A DNA stretch of 64,000 nucleotides from Zanthoxylum bungeanum (Eukaryota; Streptophyta; Magnoliopsida; Sapindales; Rutaceae). Within the stretch, counting starts at the first letter, position 1. Each line of letters opens with the position of its first letter. The translations under genes were made by a program, and so were the position numbers. Shown here piece after piece: positions 36,148-49,827 of the stretch. Location of the stretch: NCBI GenBank assembly GCA_019454045.1, contig SKCR01025357.1, positions 62,001 through 126,000 on the forward strand, read 5' to 3'. Under the pieces are notes generated by a model. It was given only the letters and a program-made list of their open reading frames with translations. It searched no databases and was not told the origin of the DNA.

Positions 36148-39100
36148 ATTTCTCCCACTTGCTCTAGTGCCAATCCACGGTATCATATACACATCTCAAT
36201 GTGTATCGTATACTCATGGCTCTCAAAAGCTCACCTAGCACTTAAGAGGTAGGCAACAAGAAGTAGGTCCGCTATTACATATTGAGTTTGTCAAACAAAC
36301 TTCATCGTTTCCCATAGTCAACATCATTCATATTTTGTAGAATCTAAATTATACATTAATATGACTCTGATGCTACATCAATATTGTGCTACAACTACTG
36401 AGTTGTCCAAGTATTTTGGGATCAAATCTAAAATACTATGAAGACAACCGCAAGCACAACAACAATACAAAACTTCTAATTTATAAGGTCACTATGCAAC
36501 TTCATAAGTCAATACTTCATAAGTTGCATCTAATTCCACTAAATAGTAGAATCTTTCGTGACACTCCCACTGCATCTTTTGTGACTCTTTATGACGTAGA
36601 CTATCTAACGTCATAATTAGTCTCAAAACTAATATGACCCTATTGGTTGCAGAATGTATTCTCCATGAATTAGAAACTCGTTCTTAATATCTCAAAGATC
36701 ACAAAGAACATGTTTCAAGATCCATCATATGGTCTATAGGATATCAAAATAACTCGTAACAATTACGATTAAATCGATATCTACAATCGCACATTATAAA
36801 GTATTTATTATGTCATCATCAAATGATACATAAGATTGATTAGACATTCTAATCAATATCTCTTTCGAAAAAGGAATCATCATTTACGAAAGATGAATAC
36901 TTTATATAAGACACACAATAACTGTCCAACAGTTATACTAACTGTCATACAGATAGGCTAGTTATGTCCTTTATTAGATCATATCTAATGCATGACTAAT
37001 AGGAGTATCTCACAAGTCTCCAAGTTTTATATCATATATAAAACTTTATATCAAATATAACAGAGACTACTCAGACTGCTTTCACGGAGTAAAGAAGACT
37101 TAGGTAAATCTTTTACCTTACAAACATCTCATTATTACTATAATAATGATAATGTTGTTAGGATATATAACACTAGAAAGTAATTTGTACGCTCCCACTA
37201 ACCCTTCAAGCACATATGTATTCTCTATACTTTGACAAGATCAGACAATCTCACTGATATCAAAAATAGAGAATACGGATTTCCAGAAGACTTATCCAAG
37301 TCTACAATAGGCTCTATAAGCTAGCACACTAAACTGCGATCTCAGCAGAACACAAACTCTAGGGCCATTCCAGAATGAACTCTTCAAAGAAAGAAATCAC
37401 AACTGATCTTTTATCTGAATAAGTCATTCAAAAAACGCCACTTTGCATTCTTTAGCTAAAATGTACAGTTTAATATCAACATTAACCAATATATCTTTAA
37501 TTGTTCAATTAGCGTGACTAGAGACAAGTTTTCTCAGAATCTACAATAGATTGCTGAGTATAACTTTTCTCACTGTCATACTGTAAAGGTCAAACCTTTA
37601 ATAAGCTCACACTGCTTTCGCTGCGCAAACAATTAGCACATATCATGAACTAATTCATAATGAAAGCTTGATCAAGTTCAAAACTTGATCGTAGTAAGCT
37701 ATGAACAATCTTAGATCTATGGTTCAATGGTGAACTTCCAGAATCGATATCAAATATCGCTTCCATTATAAGTTATAGGATAATTTTCAGAAAACAACAG
37801 AACCATTAGGTATCAAATACTCGTAAATGATTCTGTTATCCTATTAGACTTGTACGGAAGATGTATAAGGGTTGTTTCATCTTATTAATTACATAGTTCC
37901 AATTATAGTTTATCATTCTCACATTTGACTTCAATAAGTCAAGTCTTTTCTACAATAATTAACATCTGATGTTACACACCAAGTAATAAAACGATTTTAT
38001 TACTTAGGATCGTAGGAAAGATATTTTATTAAATATAATATAATATTCTATAAAATAGAATAAATGATAAACTTTTACTTATACCTCCGAGGTGTAAGTA
38101 ATTTCCATTATATAACCATTATATAAAAGAAAGATTCAAATCTCAAACTTTTCAAGATTCAGATTTTCTACCTATACATATCATATATGTAACTGTGGAA
38201 ATTAATCGAACCTAAATTAAAAAGATGAACTATTGTTACTGGAGCATAACCCCAAGAGTATTGAAACTAATTCGGTAACATTCAATATCAAACGAATCAA
38301 ATTATATAAGATTCTACTGCTCCCACTACTAAATTCCATCAAGATGGAATCGTGGAAGAATAATATTGAATATGAATCATATTCACTGAATAACCTTAGA
38401 ACTAATTGCTTTAAATTCATATGTTTGATCGTATCAAAGATCTTTGAACAATTCAAAGACTTGTTATGAATTTTAAGGATCACGTTTTCAAAATTTCAGA
38501 TTGAATATATTTGAACTAGTCAAATATGTTCAATCTGCGTTTCAGTAGAACAGATTGAAAGTTATTGATCATTTCAAGACGTTCAATATGTGTTCCTTCA
38601 TAAACACGTAACTAAGTTATGACAATTCATCAACTAAGTTACGAAAAAAGAAAACTACCTTAAGCAATTACAATTCATTAAACTACATACATCTAATGTA
38701 TCAGTTTAATAAATCTGGTGGTCCAATGACAAATCATTGGTTAAACGAGATTTTAATCACCTTCCCAAATACAATATTCATTAAATGGATAAGGATATGT
38801 GGTGTGATCTCGTATCAAACCATCATTTACCATACCGAATAAACATACAATGCTCAAGTGATAAAATCTCATAAAGCACCGTTCTAAATTATTTACTTTA
38901 CCGAATAATTTTTCTTAATGTTTATCTCTACGTCAATGACACTACTAGTTATATTTAAAATATATAATAATTGTTTATAAAGAACAAGTAATTATCCAAT
39001 AGTCGCAGGTTCTGATATCAAATATCAAAACAATCATTAACTAATATTTTAAATAACTAGATGGGAGATCTGATATCTAATACCTATAGTTGTAGTATTG

Positions 39101-40336
39101 TGAAAAATCGATATTTTCTATACACAACTATATGTATCTCCTTTCTTTAGCTTTACTATTTGCATTCAACTATTCACAACAATTGTAAATAATTGATTAG
39201 AAAATTGTGTCAGACACATTGCCTCTATAGGTAATTAAAGCTAAGAAACGCCATTACTAGATAAACAAATACCTAATGAGGCTTTCTTAATGCCAGTCAA
39301 GAATCTCGAGACATGAACTAATTCAAGTCAATTCTTACTGCATAAGAAACTATTCTCTCTAAAGTATTATATCCTAAAAGGGGTATCTATTTATATTATC
39401 TATCATGACTTAGAAACTAAGTCATTAACCATCTTGATTTTTGAAGAAAATCGGAACAATAGTTCCCGATAGTTTAAACCAATCTAATAATATCCTAGTC
39501 TAGTAGTATCTAGAACCTATTCTAGAATAAATGCAACCAAGAGTCAAGTCAGATAACATATCAAAATATGCGTGCAGTGAATTAAAAGTTTAATTCTATC
39601 TAATATAGATTAAGGAAAACAAACAAGCGGCTATTTCCATAATAATACACACTGCCTAAGTTAAGGAATTTTTAAACTTAGCAGTGCCTCCCACTATTTT
39701 ACGTAATACCGTAATCCCCAACGGAAAACGAGAATTCAATAATTAAATCGAATTCCATAATGGGAAGAGGACCCCATGAATATATTTTGACTCACAGCAG
39801 AGGCACGGTCTCGTCTACGTATATTCACAGGTAGACAACTCATTGTCAATCACTCACTAGTGACTCATGGGTTTCCGGTCCTGGTCGTTTCCCATTGTCG
39901 CTGCTAAGGCAGGCCCACAAGGAGACGTACGAAGGTTAAACTCGTCAATGATAAACTCAAGTTACTTGCGTAACCATGACAACTAAGCACGTTCAGGATT
40001 CCGCTTTCGCTTGAATTTATCTAGTATCTAATATACATCCGGCATAAATAAATCTCTATCGGCTACACCCTCACAGCAGAGGCACGGTCTCGGATGTAGT
40101 CACAGAAAAATATTTATAAACCGTATTGACAAGACGGACCAAGAAACAAGTATTCCAAATACTAGTTACTTTAAAACCTTATTAAGCGGGAATATTCCAT
40201 AAAGCGTCATACACTTTAAATTTAATAAAATTAAATGAAAGCATGCATGTATCAAGTAAAGAAAAGAACAAACACTAGATTTTAAAGGGCTAATCATATC
40301 GGGGTGTCCAGAATCAGACTTGCTCTGATACCATTT
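36148..40336 (-). mobile_element. Family-A internal region on minus strand (non-coding)
   Basis: About 4.2 kb are homologous in reverse to 2001-5629 and 8440-16514. Landmarks include CTCACAGCAGAGGCACGGTC motifs at about 39792 and 40069 (complement of the GTGCC..GCTGTGAG motif) and several CTCCCACT words (complement of AGTGGGAG) at about 36566, 37191, 38320 and 39688. The primer site GCTCTGATACCA (complement) is at 40322-40333. No coding sequence is found; the 88-codon ORF at 38217-38483 is not conserved as an ORF in the other copies. Confidence 0.8.
40322..40333 (-). other. Primer binding site, initiator-Met tRNA (minus strand)
   Basis: The minus strand reads TGGTATCAGAGC, three bases inside the LTR boundary at 40337. 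Confidence 0.9.
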
Positions 40337-42947
40337 TGAAAGGGGTTTTAAGGGGGAATATCGGTAACGCATCGGAATCGCGGAAAATCAAAATTTTCCG
40401 ATTTCAAAATTTTTCTCGAATCAATTAAATAAACTTATTTATGTAATTATCCAATTATCAAATTCTGAAAAATTACACAATAAATCAAATTTCTTAGTAA
40501 TTACCGAATTGCCCCAAAACTTTGTAAGTTTATCATTTTAGTCCAAAAGTTGTCAAATACAATTTTGGATGATTCTAAATAATTTCTAAAATATTTTTCA
40601 ACACATCTAATGCATCAAAATCAGATTTCACACAAATCCCCAAGTTTTCTGAAATTGCCGAGAGACCCACAAATTTTCAATTAATTACGATTTGGTCATT
40701 TATGTTCAAAACAAGCCAAGATCAAATCCAACCAACCTAAAATTTTAAATGCATCATATTCATACCATAATACATCACATATATGAAAAGCCCCAAATTT
40801 GGAGTTGGTTATGAACCCTAATTTTTCAATTTCATCAAATTGTCCAATTTCACCAAATTTACAAAATCCAACACTTTAATCCATTCAATACTTCACCAAT
40901 CAAGCCTCACCACTTTGAAATAACTCTAGAAAAATTCTAGGTCACCAAGGAGTGGCTTACTAACTCTAGAATGGCAACTTTGATTTTCAAAGAATCAAAA
41001 GTAAGCCTTTGAAACCATTTCAAGGCGACTTACATACACACATCTTTCATTTAAGTTCACAACAATTAAAACACAAACTATAAGGAGAGAGACAACATCA
41101 AAGGAACACAAGATGAAGCTAAGCATGTTAGAAACATTTTTCATGTTGGAAGAGTTGAAAGAAAACTTACAAAACCTTAAGATTTCCAAGCTTTTCCTTC
41201 TTTTCTTCAAACTTTTCTCTCAACTACTTTTGTGTTTCATTTTGTGACTTATGAATCCTTAAACCCTAAAAATGAAACAAAACAATATATACTCACCCAA
41301 ATCAAGCCCTTGGCCGAAATTATAGTAAGAAAAAATATCTAGATATTTTTCATTTGTTTCATTTAAAGCTTACTTTAATCAACTTGCAATTTGATCATTA
41401 CAACTTTAATGAAAATTCAACAAGTCAACAAAAGCAACTTAAAAATATAACAATTATATTTATATAGGTATATGGCCGAAAATTGATAAAAAATAAAGGA
41501 AAAAATATTTCAATTTTAACAATTGAAAATAAATATCCAAGGAAGTCAAATCCAATTTGACTACCATTTCCTTTACTTTAAAGTCAATAATAAACACTTA
41601 TAATCATTTCCAAACTTTATCATTTGGTGAGATATTTATATTTTAATTATATTATTCATTTAACAATTAAATAATTAATTAATTAATTAAATACAAATAT
41701 CTCAAATACATGTATTATATTTACTTTAAATATCTCAAATACATATATTAATGATATATGTCAAATACCTTTATTTGACAATTTATTAATGTGTATTTAA
41801 TAATATCATATATTAAATACAAACACACATTAATTAGGAAACGACGGTTCGGCCCGTTCGCATGTATATTTCGTTTAACGTTTAAACGATTTATAAAATA
41901 ATCATCATTATTCATAAAAGTTGCCCTAGTGCTCTACGAGTATATTTCATTAGTGAGACTCTCTAGATTCAGGTATATCCGTCACAAAATCCAATTTCGT
42001 GTCCATAATTTACCCACCCGTAAATTATGACGACCACAGATAAACTAGCTGAATCATACAGGTTGAGGTCATTGCATACGTATAATCCCTCCATCACAGG
42101 TATCCGGATAATACCAGAGATATAGATGTAAACGTCAAATCTCTATAGGTATTATCTCGTCGACGTATCTATTAGCAATCTCTAAATAACATTCGGAACT
42201 TACTTCCGAAGTATACTGTGGCCACAGATTTAGCAGACTGCTAATCATATATGGACTACCTATGCTCTGTACACAGAACTGACGGATCCTATCTTGATAC
42301 ACACAGGATATCCTGAGGATCGGTCCACTCCCAACGAACAGACGGAGGTCTGATCTAAATAGATCGGTAACGTGACTGCCATCTAAGTGTGGAGGATGTC
42401 TCATACATCCACAGTGGTATCTCAAGTCGAAAGACCACTATGCTACTCAACCCGAGAAGATTCTTATTGACGTTGGTGTACCATCCATTAAGAATCTTCG
42501 GTGAGTCGTTCAATGTTTATCCACTATAAACACCTACACGTCTATACGAGTCTCCCTAGACTCATGGTTCATTGGGATAAACCATCGGATCAAGTCTCGA
42601 TATACGACATGTACTAGTCTCAACAGATTTGACTAACCGACCCGTGTTAGTGAATCTTGACCAGGAACTATATTTGATAATATACATTTAGCAGTGATAC
42701 TTCTCAATGTCAATTAAAAACTAGCTTTGTAACTGTGTACTGCATTATATATTATTGGGCCTTTGTCTAATATATACATATCACTAAACAACATTTAGAT
42801 TCAATCTAATCGTAATCAGATCGAATACGTATATAAAAACAAGAGGTGCAACCATAAATAAGTAATATTATGGAAAATGGGATGTTCGTATTCATGAATC
42901 AGACATAAATACGGTCTGGATTGGCGCTCTGAGCACCAACCCCAACA
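40337..42947 (-). repeat. Family-A 5' LTR on minus strand
   Basis: This 2611-bp LTR starts TGAAAGGGG and ends CCCCAACA, and is followed by the target repeat GCCCG (42948-42952). It is complete, and homologous to 22661-23444 plus 33461-35276 and, more distantly, to 5630-8156. Confidence 0.87.
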
Positions 42948-44465
42948 GCCCGAGGACATGCCTGCGGCGCACTATACAAGACTCATGTGAAGATTTGTGC
43001 AGACAGCCTCAATGTAGCTGAAAAAGAGGCTTCTCAAAATCTGTGGAACCGGAGACTCGGACACATGAGTGGGAGAGGGTTGTCTACCTTGAACAAGAAG
43101 GAGCTTATCAAGGATGCTGCACGAGGTCCTTGCAACCACTACTCGATTGGTAAGCAACGCAGAGTCTCATTTGATTTCTCTTCATAGAGAATATCATAGT
43201 TGCTCAGTCTGGTGCACTCTGATGTTTGTGGTCCTTTGGAGGTTGATTCATTGGGCGATAACAAGTATTTTTCGACTTTCATCGATGATGCTTCACGAAA
43301 AATCTGGGTGTATTTCCTCAAGACGAAGGATCAGGTCCTAGATCAGTTCAAGCTGTTCCACGCCATAGTAGAGCATGAAACAGGGAAGAAGCTGAAGTGT
43401 CTTCGCACAGACGATGGAGGCAAGTACAGTTCCAGAGAGTTCGAAGCCTACTGCAGGAGACATGGGATTCGACATGATAGAACTGTCGCACACACACCAC
43501 AACATAATGGTGTCACTGCGAGAATGAACTGCACCATTATGGAGAAAGTCAGAGGAATGATCAGAATGGCTAAGCTGCCAAAGCCATTCTGGGGAGAAGC
43601 TGTTCGTGCTGCATGTTACCTGATCAACAGATCACCATCTTTACCGTTGAACATGGAGATTCCGGAGAAGGTGTGGTCTGGTGAGAATCCCTCATACACT
43701 CACCCCTAGAGTATTCGGTTGTTTAGCCTTTGTATATGTACCCAATGAGCTTAGGGAGAAGCTCGATGCAAGGAAAACTCCATGTATATTCCTAGGCCAT
43801 AGAGATGAAAAATTTGGATACAAACAATGGGATCCGAAGGTGAAGATGGTTATCAGAAGCCATGAAGTAGAGTTTCTTGAAGACCGAACAATTGAAGACA
43901 TTGAAATGCCCAGGATGTCTTCCAATTCCAGTGCCGACAGAAATCCAGACCCAGCACCAGCACAATTGGCCACAGATAAGGTGCACAAGGAATTTCCAGA
44001 AGCAGAACCAGAGGAGGCAGATAGAGATGTTGAGCAGGGGGAGACACAGCATGTTCCATCAGAGATTACAGAAGAAAGTGTTGAGCAGGGGGAGCCGCAA
44101 CCCACTCCACTAGAAGCTACAAGATCATTCACAGAGATGGATGGTGACAGACCTCCTGAAACTAGTAGACCTCAGACAATAAGATCCGAGCAATGCAGGA
44201 TTCCATCAACCAGATATTCGGGATCCGAATATATTCTACTTACTGATGAGTGGGAGCCAGCGAGTTTCTCACAAGGCAAGAAGGCACTGAAGAACAAATG
44301 GGTGAAGAGACACAACAGAAGATTACTGTGCAGAGACACAGTGGATTGTACTATGCAGAGACATAGTAGAAGAATAATGTACAGAGATGCAGTGAAGAGA
44401 GATGTGCAGAGACACAGATTACGTGTCAACAAAAGAGCAGTGATCGGGACAAGCTAGAGCTGTGC
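42948..44465 (+). pseudogene. Copia pre-integrase and integrase, RT deleted
   Basis: Reading resumes after the insertion with RGHACGALYKTHVK and the pre-integrase box LWNRRLGHMS. A stop near 43186 is followed by the integrase core at 43200-43709 (HSDVCGP, FIDDASRKIWVYF, LRTDDGG). The expected third acidic residue in the P-Q-x-N-G-V-x-E-R motif is alanine (GCG at 43518-43520), so the D-D-E triad is incomplete. A frameshift at about 43700 leads to the C-terminal part (RVFGCLAFVYVP, FLGHRDEKFGYK) and an acidic linker. The frame runs into GKKALKNKWV, the very start of the reverse transcriptase domain, and RT then stops abruptly. A short repeat tract and a trace of the RNase H C-terminus (DKLELCIDIV in another frame, about 44448-44477) follow. 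Confidence 0.88.
44300..44430 (+). repeat. Degenerate 'TGCAGAGACACAG' repeats at RT deletion junction
   Basis: At least four degenerate copies of a GTGCAGAGACACAGT word, about 25-35 bp apart, stand where the reverse transcriptase should be. They encode the repetitive peptide around LLCRDTVDCTMQRHS. They may be filler DNA from repair of the deletion. Confidence 0.6.
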
Positions 44466-44528
44466 ATAGACATAGTTAGGATAGCTGTCAGATGAAGATC
44501 GTTTCAGATGCAGCTGGAGGAGGAGAAT

Positions 44529-44962
44529 TGTAGAGTCCAGCTGCTATTTTCTTCAAGTGTGCAGCTGTTTTGCATGAAGTGTGCAAGTTGGCAAGAAGCT
44601 TCCTGCCATGTGAGGATGAACCAGCTGTCATGCATTCATGAGAAAACTCCAAGCCACCTTTAGGTGGTGATTGCCAAGAATCAAGGGGAGTTGAAAATGG
44701 AAGAAGAAGTCAACCTACTTTAGGTGGTTTATTGTAGATTTGTTGACATTTTGACACTGGATGTTGCCTATAAATTTAGGCCTTTGCAGTATGTTTAAGA
44801 CACCCCAAATGAGTTGTAAGCTCCAGGTAGAGAGCTTAGAGAGTGTTAGTGAGGTTTTTCATTTTTGTAAAGTTTAAACACTTTGTATCTATTCTTGTAG
44901 TAATAGAAATTCAATTCGATTTTTCCTCAAACACACTCTAAAGTGATCGGCAAATCACAACA
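44529..44962 (+). repeat. 3' LTR of Copia element
   Basis: The 434-bp partner of 20381-20814 is preceded by GGAGGAGGAGAAT and followed by the target repeat GATAA. Confidence 0.92.
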
Positions 44963-45080
44963 GATAAGACTATAAATGTCAATAAAGCATGACCCCTTTT
45001 TTACAACCCAACAGAAGTTGTATGCATTTGAAAGCTGCTGATCAAACAATCACAGTTTCTATATGTATCAAACAAACTCT

Positions 45081-45861
45081 TTACTCTATCTCTGCAATCC
45101 AATATACAAATGTACAAGAGACTGTCAGTGTCATGATGAAGGTAACAAGTCCTAAACTTTTCCGGCTGCAGCTGCTACCGCCATTGTGTGTGTTCGGGTG
45201 GTGGTTACTCTGTGCGCCGCCTTGTACATAAGGTGTTCCCGGACCACCGTTGGCTCTGTGTTCACCAGATCCGGTTGCTCCTCCAGTGTGTGCTCCTCTT
45301 TTGCCAACGTCTGCTAACCCAGTTCTAGCATACTTTTCTTGTGCTACAATCATCAATTGATTTCAATTACACTCTTGAAATTTGAGAAGTAACCACAAAT
45401 CATTAAGCTTATAAAACATTAACCTTTTGATTTATTGGTTTACAAATACAAGTGAAGTTTTTAGTTAAAAAGATTTTATCCAAACTTAAACACCTACCTG
45501 AAAATAATTCAACAGTATATATATATGGTATTTAAAGTCAAATCTCATACTTACTTTTAAAATGGTGGCTTATTGTTCCATAATGAAGAATTTATAATTT
45601 CTGGTGATTTAAAAATAGTTTTTTCTTCCAATTTCAGTTTGGTTTGATCCTTTTTGTTTTCTTATCTGATTTATAGAAAGTTTTAAACAAGAGTTTGAAC
45701 ACAACACATAAAATTTGTATGTTCTATTAAAGAAGATGATGAACAAGAAATTAATTACCTGAAGGCCAGTCCAAGGCCTTTTGATGAATTGGAAAGGAAG
45801 CTGCAAAAATATAAAGGTACATGAAAATGATAAGCAACAGACCATGCTTCTTATTTCCCAT
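45081..45861 (-). CDS. Small two-exon gene: 121-residue protein with N- and C-terminal hydrophobic segments
   Basis: Exon 1 is 45861-45759 (ATG of MGNKKHG) and exon 2 is 45343-45081. The 415-bp intron has a CAG/GTAATT donor and a TTGTAG/CA acceptor, and the joined frame is exactly 122 codons including TAA. Residues 8-25 are strongly hydrophobic (LLLIIFMYLYIFAASF), like a signal peptide or anchor. Residues 49-95 are rich in Gly, His, Asn and Thr with a Lys-Arg pair at 49-50. Residues 98-117 are hydrophobic (LGLVTFIMTLTVSCTFVYW) with a short acidic tail. I infer a membrane or secreted protein, but I do not recognise the family. A TATATAAATAAA box lies about 40 bp upstream of the ATG (about 45896-45907). 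A Copia element begins 118 bp beyond the stop codon, so the native 3' UTR may be displaced. The start at 45861 is preferred over an in-frame upstream ATG at 45945, which lies before the TATA box. Confidence 0.65.
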
Positions 45862-45945
45862 TTGATTCTTCTTGCTTTTCCTCTTAGTTTTGCATGTATA
45901 TAAATAAATTTCTTGAATAAAGAATAGTAAGATAATCATCACCAT

Positions 45946-47224
45946 TAATTGTAAAGTGATCTTATCTATTTTTTTTTTTTAAAAAAAAATAATAATGATG
46001 AATTGGAATCAGTGGGTACTGGTTTTGCTTTGCCTCTCATGATTGAGGTTATTGGAAAGTTTATGTAACTTGCATCCACCTGCCTCTCTGCATGGGCCAC
46101 TTCAAATAATTAAAGACTTTTTTTTTTTTTTTTTGTTCTTGTGAGACCATCAATTTGTCAAAATGTTATTCTGTTTATTTGTTAACAAATTAAAGATTAA
46201 TTACTCAACCCCATTTATGTGTGAATTCGGATTCAATGATAAATTGAGTTTATACAGAGCACTTGATTGCTAATTAAAAAATAAAAATGAATCATATAAA
46301 TTCATATTGGATAAATCGTAATAATTAATTCAATACTTAATATAAATTCAATTGAACATTGAATCCTAATCACATACATGCATACATACCTAGGCAACTA
46401 TACATTGATTAGTTCTATGGAAAAGGTAACCGCATATGTAAAAAGAAAGAAAGAGGATGGACGAAAATAAAGGACACAGAACTTTGGGAATTAACAAATA
46501 AATACAAGTTGTAATAATTTTGGTAATCCCAAAATAAACAATCCATTATAACAAAAAGAAAATACTTAGTGGGGAATAATATTTGGAAACCTTTGTATTT
46601 CATTAATATCATATCAGTGGCAGATTGAGGATTAAATTTTAGGGATCATTAATTTTTTATGTAATACTTGTAGAAGTTATAAAACTAGACTTACATAATT
46701 TAGAGCGAAGTCATTTTAGTAACTTGTGATATAATTAATGAAAAAAATATATTATGATCTATATGTGAGTTGCATAATTGAATTATATCAAATTTAATTG
46801 ATGGCTCAAGGACTCAAGTCATATTTTGAGATGTAAAATTGAAAATCTGCCAACAGAATTGAATTCAGTGGGCAGCTTTCGACCTTGAGAACTAGCAAAA
46901 GGTTTTAGAAAAAAAAAAACTAACTGAAATAAAATGAAATGCAGCAACAAAGAAAGTGCCAGCATTTGAGAAAATGTTAATTTGATTTGAGTGAATTTTC
47001 ATTAAATCTAAAATGTTACAATAAGTTATGGAGATATGATTACATTAGTCAAAATTAAATTAAATATTAGATATTAATTATTTTATGTCATAAAACTGGA
47101 CCAACACATTCAAGTATTCAAAATGTTAAAATTCAATATTATTTGTCCGAAAGGCTCACGATATTCTACTGCTCTGAAACAAATGCACACACCAGAAAGC
47201 AAAAGCCAAAGCTCATAAAATTAC
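45946..47224. other. Intergenic region between the small gene and ferredoxin
   Basis: This AT-rich spacer has poly-T/poly-A runs at 45970-45988 and 46120-46135. A piece at about 46615-46650 (GTGGCAGATTGAGGATTAAA) resembles the end of common plant DNA-transposon fragments, but no partner end is seen. The end of the ferredoxin 3' UTR should lie within about 47000-47224. No further gene is visible. Confidence 0.5.
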
Positions 47225-49235
<2,011 letters not shown>

Positions 49236-49330
49236 AGGGAAAGTTAAGTAACAGAGTGAAACACGTGTTTGAGATCTGATGAAACTTGAATGATCTGAGA
49301 CCTAACTCTATATTTTTCTTTTTTTTTTTC
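49236..49330 (-). promoter_or_regulatory. Probable ferredoxin first exon and core promoter
   Basis: A minus-strand AAATATAGAG box at about 49305-49318 would place the transcription start near 49285, about 50 bp before the donor at 49236. A palindromic G-box CACGTG (49262-49267) lies in the expected leader. Long poly-T/A runs (49316-49342) lie just upstream. Confidence 0.4.
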
Positions 49331-49342
49331 TTTTTTTTTTTT

Positions 49343-49827
49343 AATGTGACAGCCAAGTGTGTCCGTTTAATTAAATATGATTAAATGCCTGCAGGGTTAA
49401 TTTCGTCCAACATCCGAATAAAACGACATATGTTAACCTGCACAAGGAGATTCGAGATTAGTCTACTAACCACCCATTCGTTTAAATTTTGAAGTAAAAT
49501 TTATTTATATTTAAATTATTATAAAAATAACTATTAATTATCATTTTTAAAATATTTGACATAAAATTTAATTCACCACCAAATCTGATGATACATTAAG
49601 TTTTTCTGTTTAATGAAATTGTTCACCGTGAAAAAGTACCCTTAAATCATCTGACTCGAGCTTAAGTGGAATAGGTAAAATCTCCAGCTGCTTCAGGCTC
49701 TTATAAGAAATACATCCCATAAACTAGAATCCAAGACTTGACAACCAAATCGTAGGTCATTTGCCACCGAACCATACTCATTGAATACAAATCTTGTCTA
49801 TACGCTTAAAAACAATTAATAAATGTG
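49343..49827. other. Intergenic region upstream of ferredoxin
   Basis: About 485 bp of AT-rich DNA lie between the ferredoxin promoter and the next LTR element. No ORF, repeat or RNA gene is visible. It probably contains part of the ferredoxin promoter. Confidence 0.45.

Larger units (their letters stand above)
22661..42947 (-). mobile_element. Minus-strand family-A LTR element inserted in Copia pol (rearranged, with nested element)
   Basis: Flanked by a perfect GCCCG duplication (22656-22660 and 42948-42952), this insert splits the Copia frame between VVA and RGHACG. Read on the minus strand it has a 5' LTR (42947 to 40337), an iMet primer site (40333-40322), a non-coding interior (40321 to 36148), the first 286 bp of a 3' LTR (36147 to about 35862), a duplicated piece of Copia integrase (35858-35277), and then a complete LTR split by another element (35276-33461 and 23444-22661). 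The interior is homologous to those at 2001-5629 and 8157-16514, but this is a diverged subfamily. The extra integrase piece shows that rearrangement followed insertion. Confidence 0.85.
20381..44962 (+). mobile_element. Copia LTR retrotransposon hosting two further elements (whole nest)
   Basis: LTRs at 20381-20814 and 44529-44962 are each 434 bp and bound an element whose flanks are a perfect GATAA duplication (20376-20380 and 44963-44967). A tRNA-iMet primer site follows the 5' LTR and a GGAGGAGGAGAAT polypurine tract precedes the 3' LTR. The Copia order gag, protease, pre-integrase, integrase is present but interrupted by about 20.3 kb of inserted DNA at 22661-42947. Reverse transcriptase and most of RNase H are missing. 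The two LTRs differ at roughly a dozen sites by eye, so it is a moderately old, dead insertion. Confidence 0.92.

Noticed and set aside
46600..46870. Possible second MITE starting near GTGGCAGATTGAGG
   Set aside because: No matching inverted end or target duplication could be found.
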